Positions 41,297 through 46,484 of a stretch of 46,484 bases of DNA are shown one piece after another (position 1 is the first letter of the stretch; each line of letters begins with the position of its first letter). The position numbers and the translations under genes are program-made. The notes under the pieces are model-generated. The model had not been told where the DNA came from. It saw nothing but the letters and a program-made list of their open reading frames with translations, and ran no database searches. Where the stretch lies: NCBI GenBank assembly GCA_943354965.1, contig CALRDN010000009.1, positions 1 to 46,484 of the forward strand, written 5' to 3'. Source of the stretch: Candidatus Peribacteria bacterium. GTDB lineage: Bacteria; Patescibacteriota; Gracilibacteria; UBA1369; UBA12463.

Positions 41297-41321
41297 ATAC
41301 TACTATGGATTATCGTAGTAT
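41297..41321. promoter_or_regulatory. 7-bp inverted repeat upstream of the DUF222-like gene
   Basis: ATACTAC (41297-41303) and GTAGTAT (41315-41321) separated by 11 bases, directly in front of the ATG at 41293. Possible operator or mRNA 5' hairpin; no clear promoter could be assigned. Confidence 0.4.
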
Positions 41322-41405
41322 CTCATGCTTTTTTACGGCTTGCTAATAACAAAATCCTGAATAGTTCCTGACAGGAAGGTGACACAAATGCGATAGGAAT
41401 ATTTT

Positions 41406-43832
41406 TTATTTTCCCTCGGGAAGTTCTCTCATAACCGTTATTCCCTCAGGAAGTGAGTCGAGAATAGCATCGCCCCAGGATTTGTGAAGGATGCGGGTGT
41501 CGAAGATGTAGAGGTTTTTTTGAGCGGTTGAGGGGGTCGGATTTTTGAGGAACTGGTTGAGGAATCCGAGGAAGCGGAGGGTTGCCTCAGGAAGTGAGTA
41601 CTGCGTGAACGCGTTCATATAGCGCTGATTTTGCATTTGGATGAGGGGATCCGATGGTGGATCGAATGGAATTTTCTGAAAGATGAAGTTTTCGTAGGGG
41701 AGTTTACTGAGTTCAATTTTTTCAAAAAAAGCGAAGGTTCCGAAGAGAACAGTATGTTCCGGATCGGCTCGATACTTCTCTCCAATCTTTCCTTTTCCAC
41801 CACTGAAGTCCTGACTGAGGAGGTCGATGTCGCTGCGTCGGAGGTTGGTAGCAAGCGCATAATAGGCGTTGTGGAGTGTACGTTTCGATCCGAAAATAGC
41901 GATCGTTTTGCCCGGAGCTTCTTTGATAATTTTTCCCATCAGTGCGTTGGCGTGCATGTTGTATTCCGCTTTTTCCTGATCGGGTAGGTGTGCGGGGATA
42001 ATGATTTTTACATTAGCAATCAGGTCAGGACGGGGGCCGATTACTATTTCTTTGATGTTTTCGTCGTTAAGGGAAAGTCGATCACGAATATAGTCGAATG
42101 ATTTTGCTACGCGCATGGTGGAAGACAGAAATATTCTCGTCTTTTGATCTTTGAAAAATGGCATATTCCATACTGTTTCCATGGTCTCAATCGGCATATA
42201 GCGAAGGCGAATTTCCTCGGCGTGATTTTGGCCGAGCATAGCCATAGAGGAGCTTTTTACTGCGCCTTCTATGAAGAGACTTTTTGCGACAGATAACTCC
42301 TCGAGAAGTTCCCCATATATATCAGGTTGCTCACTCATGTGCTCGGTGAGATAGGCGAGAATGATCTGATATAGTTCCTGGATTTGTATCCACTCTTTGG
42401 TATTTTTATGCGCGTCCTGGATGAAGAGAACGTCGAGATCTCTTTCGGTGTACTTGCGATAAATTAATCCGAGCATGCCGAAAAAGAACTGCATTTTTTC
42501 CCAAAGGAGGGATGCTCCGCTATCCTGAAGAACTCCCGTGAGTTTGTATTTTTCTTCTAATCCATCGAGAGAAAATGTGCGTGAAGTGGCGGAGAAAATA
42601 TGTTTTTCAAAATGGTCCGCCTCGCAGACGATTAGATTTTTGATGTCGTGAAGATGGCTTGATGGTGCGATAATTTCCTTTGCGAGAGCTCGGTGGTAGC
42701 AGACGAGAATCTTCGCTTGTTCTTGTTCTTTGTAGGCTTTTTGCATGAATGGTTCTTCTACAATTTTGCAGCGCCATGGATTGATATTTATTCTTTCCCA
42801 CTTACGATATTCTTCACCGTTGAGGCAGAGTTCGTCTTGTTCGCCTTTTTCCGTATAGGTACTCCAGAGATATATTTTTGTGAAAAATACTGCCTCTTCA
42901 AATGATTTATTTTCTTTTTCCATCTCTGATTTGAGACGCGAAGGAGAGAGATATCGTCCTGTTTCTTTGATGAGAACGATGTCCTTGTTGTCTGAAAACG
43001 TGCTGTGGAAGAGGTTTTCCTGTAGTCCAGGCGTTGCGAGTGTGATGAGTGTTTTCTCGTTATTTTTTTCGTGATACTCCATGAGTGCGTTCACCATGGC
43101 GGTATATTTTCCGTTTCCTATGCCGATTTCTAGGAGGAGCGTTTCGTTTTTTTCTAGTGCCTCGCCGATGGCCTTTTGAATTTCCTCCTGTTTACTGCTG
43201 GATTGAAATTCTTTTTTTGGCTTACTGATAAGGTTTTCTTCGATGTATGTTCCACCCTTTTTTCCGCCTTGAAACAGTAGCGAGTAGTGCGGAGTTGTCT
43301 CTCCAAAAATATCGCGAATAGTCTGTAGTATCTTCGGATCCAGCGTTTGAATTTTTTTCAAAAGTTTCTGGAAGAGCGTGGCGCACGCGATCGTATCACT
43401 CATCGCCCGGTGATTCTGTTTATCAGCAATGCCGAAAACGGCAGAGAGTGTTTCAAGGCTATAGGATGGCATTTTTGGATACAACGTCGCCGTGAGTGGA
43501 AGTGTGTCGAACTCAACATTATTAACGAGGCCGAATCCTTTGTTACGGAGGAAGCTGGTATCAAAGGTAATATTATGACCAACGATGGGGAGGTCTCCGA
43601 TGAAGTCGATAATTTGTTGCTTCACATCTTCGAGTTTCGGGGCGTTAGCAATGTCTTCATCGTGTATCCCTGTGATATGTGAAACGATTTGCGGAATAGG
43701 CACGCCAGGATTGACGAGTGTTTGGTATCGTTCATAAATTCCATTCTCATCAAATTTGATCGCCGCTACCTCTATGGGATAGTCGGAGACCGGGTCAAAG
43801 CCGGTGGTTTCGAGATCGAGAGCTATATACAT
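41406..43832 (-). CDS. DEDDh 3'-5' exonuclease - DinG-like helicase fusion, 808 aa
   Basis: N-terminal exonuclease (about 1-165) with LDLETTG (D, E), VGHNITFDTSFL (D) and HRAMSDT (H, D): a complete DEDDh site as in DnaQ. The rest follows the layout of exonuclease-type DinG proteins: LLLEIGIGNGKYTAMV as motif I, VCEADHFEKH as motif II, RIFLSSTMRVAKSFD and a late IIKEAPGKTIAIFGS. The motif I Ser/Thr after GK is Tyr, and motif II reads EADH where DEAH is usual, so ATPase/helicase activity may be weak or lost. Start set by a promoter 8 bases upstream. Likely DNA repair; whether it degrades or unwinds DNA is open. Confidence 0.82.
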   Translation of the reverse strand: MYIALDLETTGFDPVSDYPIEVAAIKFDENGIYERYQTLVNPGVPIPQIVSHITGIHDEDIANAPKLEDVKQQIIDFIGDLPIVGHNITFDTSFLRNKGFGLVNNVEFDTLPLTATLYPKMPSYSLETLSAVFGIADKQNHRAMSDTIACATLFQKLLKKIQTLDPKILQTIRDIFGETTPHYSLLFQGGKKGGTYIEENLISKPKKEFQSSSKQEEIQKAIGEALEKNETLLLEIGIGNGKYTAMVNALMEYHEKNNEKTLITLATPGLQENLFHSTFSDNKDIVLIKETGRYLSPSRLKSEMEKENKSFEEAVFFTKIYLWSTYTEKGEQDELCLNGEEYRKWERININPWRCKIVEEPFMQKAYKEQEQAKILVCYHRALAKEIIAPSSHLHDIKNLIVCEADHFEKHIFSATSRTFSLDGLEEKYKLTGVLQDSGASLLWEKMQFFFGMLGLIYRKYTERDLDVLFIQDAHKNTKEWIQIQELYQIILAYLTEHMSEQPDIYGELLEELSVAKSLFIEGAVKSSSMAMLGQNHAEEIRLRYMPIETMETVWNMPFFKDQKTRIFLSSTMRVAKSFDYIRDRLSLNDENIKEIVIGPRPDLIANVKIIIPAHLPDQEKAEYNMHANALMGKIIKEAPGKTIAIFGSKRTLHNAYYALATNLRRSDIDLLSQDFSGGKGKIGEKYRADPEHTVLFGTFAFFEKIELSKLPYENFIFQKIPFDPPSDPLIQMQNQRYMNAFTQYSLPEATLRFLGFLNQFLKNPTPSTAQKNLYIFDTRILHKSWGDAILDSLPEGITVMRELPEGK

Positions 43833-43840
43833 CGAGCGGT

Positions 43841-43868
43841 AGTATAGCAGATTTTTAGCCCTTTTGAA
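43841..43868 (-). promoter_or_regulatory. promoter near the exonuclease-helicase start, TTCAAA-16-TATACT
   Basis: Minus strand TTCAAA (43868-43863), 16 bases, TATACT (43846-43841) with TGC in front, 8 bases, ATG 43832. Leader about 2 bases. It overlaps the end of the 83-residue gene. Confidence 0.55.
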
Positions 43869-43870
43869 GA

Positions 43871-44122
43871 CTATCGAGCTCTGCGTGAGTGTTTTGAGGT
43901 AATGCCATGACTTTCAAAAATGTTCGTTAATCGTACTCGTTCATCGGGTGTTGTTCTAATTCCAGCTTCAAAGAGTATCTGCATGATTTTTATACGGGCA
44001 GCTTCAATTGTTTCTAAATGGCCCTGTCTGTCAATTTCCGAAAGCTGATTCGAAATATCAACCCCGAAAATAAGCTGAATACTATCGGAAAATTGCTCCT
44101 GTGCTGTTGGCGATAATTTCAT
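43871..44122 (-). CDS. hypothetical protein downstream of carA, 83 aa
   Basis: A small soluble helical protein (MKLSPTAQEQFSDSIQLIFG at the start, basic SKHSRRAR at the end). Not recognised. It follows carA by 13 bases on the same strand, so it is probably in its transcript. No Shine-Dalgarno site in the gap. Confidence 0.6.
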   Translation of the reverse strand: MKLSPTAQEQFSDSIQLIFGVDISNQLSEIDRQGHLETIEAARIKIMQILFEAGIRTTPDERVRLTNIFESHGITSKHSRRAR

Positions 44123-44135
44123 GATTGCCCTGACC

Positions 44136-45251
44136 TTAGAGAACCTTCATGAACTTATCAAATAGAAATTCGGTATCTAATGGGCCGGGAGTGGATTCCG
44201 GGTGGAATTGAACGGCGAAGAAGGGGAGTGTGTTGTGGCGGACGCCCTCTACGGTGCCATCATTGACGTTTTCGAACCATACGGACCAGTTTTTCTTGGG
44301 AAGGGTCTTAGGGTCGACCGCAAAGCCATGGTTCTGGGTCGTGATATAGCAACGTTTGGTGTCGAGGTCCATGCAAGGCTGATTTTGTGAGCGGTGACCA
44401 AATTTCAGCTTGTAGGTCTTGGCGCCGGCAGCGATGGACATGAGCTGATTTCCCAAACAGATTCCGAAGGTTGGAAGTTTGGCATCGAGCGCTTTTTTGA
44501 CGATGGCATGGGTTTCTTTGATGAGCATGGGATCGCCCGGGCCATTTGAGAGAAAGAGGCCGTCGCACTTGATACCTTTTGCAAGGAAGTCATAATTCCA
44601 GGGAACACGGATAATATTGGCTCCGCGATCGAGAAAGTTTCTGATGGAGTTGTTTTTGATACCACAGTCGAGAAGGACGATCGTTTTTGCCTTTCCCTTA
44701 GCTTTTGTCGTCTTGTAGGTTACAGGCTCTTTGACGCCTACGGCCGCGACGAGGTTATCTTTGTTCGGGTCATGAAATTTGCCTGGGTCTTTGCCGTCAA
44801 CGACGACCTTGCCAAGCATGGCTCCAAATGTGCGGAGATGTTGTGTAAGCGCACGAGTATCTATTCCGGTGATGCCCGGGACATTATGCTGCTTTAACCA
44901 GTCTCCAAGCGACATTTTTGCCTGCCAGTGGGAGTAGTTTTCTGAGTATTCGCTGACGATAATAGCCGAAGTGTGAATTTTTGGACTCTCGAAACGATCT
45001 TCGAGACCGTTCGTAATGGTATTTTCTGGAATACCATAGTTACCAACGAGCGGAGAGGTGAAGGTCAAAAGTTGTCCTTCGTATGATGGATCGGTAAGTG
45101 TTTCCGGGTAGCCCATCATGCCTGTATTGAAAACGGCTTCTCCTAGCACTGAAACAGGTGCGCCAAAAGAAGTACCGGTGAAAATCGTGCCATCCTCCAG
45201 CACGAGCTTGGCTGGAATTTTTGCCGATTGGTCTGAAATTTTTCCTTTCAT
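44136..45251 (-). CDS. carA: carbamoyl-phosphate synthase small subunit, 371 aa
   Basis: Provides ammonia from glutamine to the large subunit. N-terminal domain: KLVLEDGTIFTGTSFGAP, GMMGYPETLTDPSYEGQ, PLVGNYGIP, GIDTRALTQHLR. C-terminal class I amidotransferase: LLDCGIKNN, FLSNGPGDP, TFGICLGNQ with the catalytic Cys, and QFHPESTPGP with the catalytic His. The nucleophile motif is GICLGNQ rather than the usual GICLGHQ. ATG 45251 is chosen because TACAAT lies 7 bases upstream and the family N-terminus begins shortly after; the longer frame to 45311 overlaps the pyrB promoter. carB is not in this window. Divergent from pyrB. Confidence 0.95.
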   Translation of the reverse strand: MKGKISDQSAKIPAKLVLEDGTIFTGTSFGAPVSVLGEAVFNTGMMGYPETLTDPSYEGQLLTFTSPLVGNYGIPENTITNGLEDRFESPKIHTSAIIVSEYSENYSHWQAKMSLGDWLKQHNVPGITGIDTRALTQHLRTFGAMLGKVVVDGKDPGKFHDPNKDNLVAAVGVKEPVTYKTTKAKGKAKTIVLLDCGIKNNSIRNFLDRGANIIRVPWNYDFLAKGIKCDGLFLSNGPGDPMLIKETHAIVKKALDAKLPTFGICLGNQLMSIAAGAKTYKLKFGHRSQNQPCMDLDTKRCYITTQNHGFAVDPKTLPKKNWSVWFENVNDGTVEGVRHNTLPFFAVQFHPESTPGPLDTEFLFDKFMKVL

Positions 45252-45258
45252 TGGGCGT

Positions 45259-45287
45259 ATTGTAGACGAGGAATCACAAAGAGGGAA
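45259..45287 (-). promoter_or_regulatory. promoter abutting carA, TTCCCT-17-TACAAT
   Basis: Minus strand TTCCCT (45287-45282), 17 bases, TACAAT (45264-45259), 7 bases, ATG 45251. Leader 0-1 base. Confidence 0.5.
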
Positions 45288-45304
45288 GGAGATTTCATGT
45301 GAAT

Positions 45305-45333
45305 TTGTCAAACGAGTATTATGTTGATATACT
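45305..45333 (+). promoter_or_regulatory. promoter near pyrB, TTGTCA-17-TATACT
   Basis: TTGTCA (45305-45310), 17 bases, TATACT (45328-45333) with TGA in front, 9 bases, ATG 45343. Leader about 3 bases, so no room for a PyrR-type attenuator or other leader control. Confidence 0.7.
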
Positions 45334-45342
45334 TCTGCCGAT

Positions 45343-46278
45343 ATGACTCAAATCAGCTTCAAAGGACAGGATATTCTTTCAACGGAGCAGTTCAGCCGGG
45401 ATGATATTCTGCATGTTTGCGAGATAGCGAAGTCGTTCGAGCCGGTGGCGCAGAAAAAGGAGACGAGCGATATTATGAAGGGCTGCGTGATGGCCTCTCT
45501 TTTTTATGAACCTTCTACGAGGACGCGGTCGAGTTTTGAGACTGCAATGGCGAGACTTGGTGGTAGAACGGTAACTGTGATTGGAGAGGCGGATTCTTCG
45601 CTTTCGAAAGGTGAGACATTATATGATACTGGAAAGATGATGGAGGCGTATGCCGATGTGATTGTGATGCGACACAAGATAGTGGGATCGGTTGCCGAGA
45701 TGGCTCTGGGGGCGAGTGTTCCGGTCATTAATGCCGGAGATGGTCATGGCCAACATCCAACGCAGGCGCTATTGGATATGTATACGATTTTGAAAGAAAA
45801 AGGACGAATTGATGGTTTGAAAATTGTGATGGCGGGGGATTTAAAATATGGAAGAACGGTTCATTCGCTTCTTTTGCTGCTTAGACATTTTGATGTGAAG
45901 TTGGTTTTTGCCTCGCCTGCTGCGCTGAAGATGCCGGCCGAATATGAGAATTTTCTGAAGGAGAAGAATATACCCTTTGAGGTCACTGAAAATTTTGGTG
46001 AGGCTATCGTAGGTGCCGATGTTTTGTATACGACTCGAGTGCAACGCGAACGATTTGATGATTTAGAGGAATACGAACGATTGAAATTGGCTTTTGCGGT
46101 CAATAGGGCGTTTATTGAGAAGTTCAATCCTGAAATTACTATTATGCATCCATTGCCGCGCGTGGGAGAAGTTTCCATGGACGTTGATGATTTGCCGGGT
46201 GCAGCGTACTTCCGCCAGGCGGCGAATGCTGTTCCGGTGAGAATGGCGTTGTTGGCGCTCGTGACAGGAAGAGTGTAA
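45343..46278 (+). CDS. pyrB: aspartate carbamoyltransferase catalytic subunit, 311 aa
   Basis: First committed step of pyrimidine synthesis. Carbamoyl-phosphate loop FYEPSTRTRSSFETAMARLGG, the SLSKGETLYDT loop, VMRHKIVG, GDGHGQHPTQALLDMYTI, MAGDLKYGRTVHSL, YTTRVQRERF and MHPLPRVGEVSMDVDDLPGAAYFRQAANAVPVRMALLAL. Length is typical. A PyrI regulatory chain is not adjacent. It is divergent from carA, whose product feeds the same pathway, with only 91 bases between the two start codons. Confidence 0.96.
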   Translation: MTQISFKGQDILSTEQFSRDDILHVCEIAKSFEPVAQKKETSDIMKGCVMASLFYEPSTRTRSSFETAMARLGGRTVTVIGEADSSLSKGETLYDTGKMMEAYADVIVMRHKIVGSVAEMALGASVPVINAGDGHGQHPTQALLDMYTILKEKGRIDGLKIVMAGDLKYGRTVHSLLLLLRHFDVKLVFASPAALKMPAEYENFLKEKNIPFEVTENFGEAIVGADVLYTTRVQRERFDDLEEYERLKLAFAVNRAFIEKFNPEITIMHPLPRVGEVSMDVDDLPGAAYFRQAANAVPVRMALLALVTGRV

Positions 46279-46343
46279 AATTTCAGCTTCATTTGGTACT
46301 TTTATCCATAGAGGAATTAATTCTTTCTTGTCTTTTGCGCACG

Positions 46344-46484
46344 TTAAACCGTGGAATGCATAATTTGTGACCGGTGCTCCTCGTATACCTCCTTTGGAGT
46401 GCGGTAATTGAGAGTTCGACGTGGGCAATTATTGAGCCAATCAACCGCCAAGTCAACTTGCTGCTGCGTTACCGTAGAAAAATC
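46344..46484 (-). mobile_element. IS30-family transposase, C-terminal 46 residues, cut by the window edge
   Basis: On the minus strand the frame runs from the window edge to a TAA at 46344-46346. The end of the protein (VDWLNNCPRRTLNYRTPKEV) matches the conserved C-terminus of IS30-type DDE transposases (LN.RPRK.L.YRTP.EV). The rest of the element, its terminal repeats and whether it is intact cannot be seen. It lies 65 bases downstream of pyrB. Confidence 0.85.

Noticed and set aside
44136-45311. Longer carA start at 45311
   Set aside because: The extension covers both divergent promoters and lacks family similarity; ATG 45251 fits.
1-46484. UGA recoding (code 25) as in Gracilibacteria or Absconditabacteria
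   Set aside because: Several clear genes end in TGA at the expected family length, and none needs UGA read as an amino acid.
1-46484. CRISPR array, prophage or large tandem repeat
   Set aside because: No regularly spaced direct repeats and no phage structural or integrase genes were seen.

Overview
This looks like a chromosomal segment of a bacterium with compact genes, the standard code (TGA is used as a normal stop, e.g. at 4748, 27220 and 24974) and many genes with no recognisable relatives. The mix of a small divergent primary sigma factor, S-layer homology protein, unknown Pro/Ala-tailed proteins and an almost complete absence of Shine-Dalgarno sites suggests a Patescibacteria/CPR-type lineage, perhaps of the Peregrinibacteria/Gracilibacteria side. 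That placement is inference; no rRNA or ribosomal protein is present to test it.

Layout. 1-3.5 kb: a cut tRNA-Thr, tRNA-Trp, an unknown protein, a divergent second nucleoside-diphosphate-kinase-like protein, a possible ADP-ribosyltransferase-fold protein and a PAP2 phosphatase. 3.5-10.3 kb: the RpoD-type sigma factor, a ferric-reductase/NOX-like membrane flavocytochrome followed by a lipoprotein NodB deacetylase, a methyltransferase-like protein, superoxide dismutase and a Hanks-type kinase. 10.5-14.6 kb: a class B penicillin-binding protein and an M16 zinc protease. 14.7-21.2 kb: a block of unknown genes centred on a 1192-residue multi-hydrophobic protein flanked by two tiny genes. 21.3-27.8 kb: canonical NDK followed by a folate locus (pabB, pabC, folP, a PTPS-type enzyme, folK). 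27.8-30.4 kb: a DUF192 protein and the PRPP/pentose cluster prs-rpiB-rpe. 30.4-37.2 kb: a divergent RelA/SpoT-like protein, tRNA-Arg(GCG), two small genes, a secreted NodB + DUF4015 fusion and an SLH protein. 37.3-46.5 kb: uvrB, unknown genes, a DUF222-like gene carrying a palindromic repeat, an exonuclease-DinG-like protein, carA and pyrB transcribed divergently, and the 3' end of an IS30-family transposase at the edge.

How it works together. Folate (pabB, pabC, folP, PTPS, folK), PRPP (prs, rpiB, rpe) and pyrimidine entry (carA, pyrB) indicate a cell with more de novo cofactor and nucleotide synthesis than many Patescibacteria. Cell-envelope genes (PBP, two NodB deacetylases, SLH, PAP2) are scattered.

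Most striking signals. (1) At least a dozen genes have a good sigma-70-type promoter whose -10 box ends only 6-9 bases before the ATG, so the mRNAs should be leaderless or nearly so. (2) A roughly 50-base repeat with a 16-18 bp palindrome occurs three times, twice between genes and once in frame inside a gene, always able to encode AE-x-FAGEI. (3) A RelA/SpoT-like protein with a damaged HD site and degenerate synthetase. (4) A 1192-residue protein with a pretoxin-like segment in a three-gene unit. No CRISPR array, rRNA or prophage module was seen.
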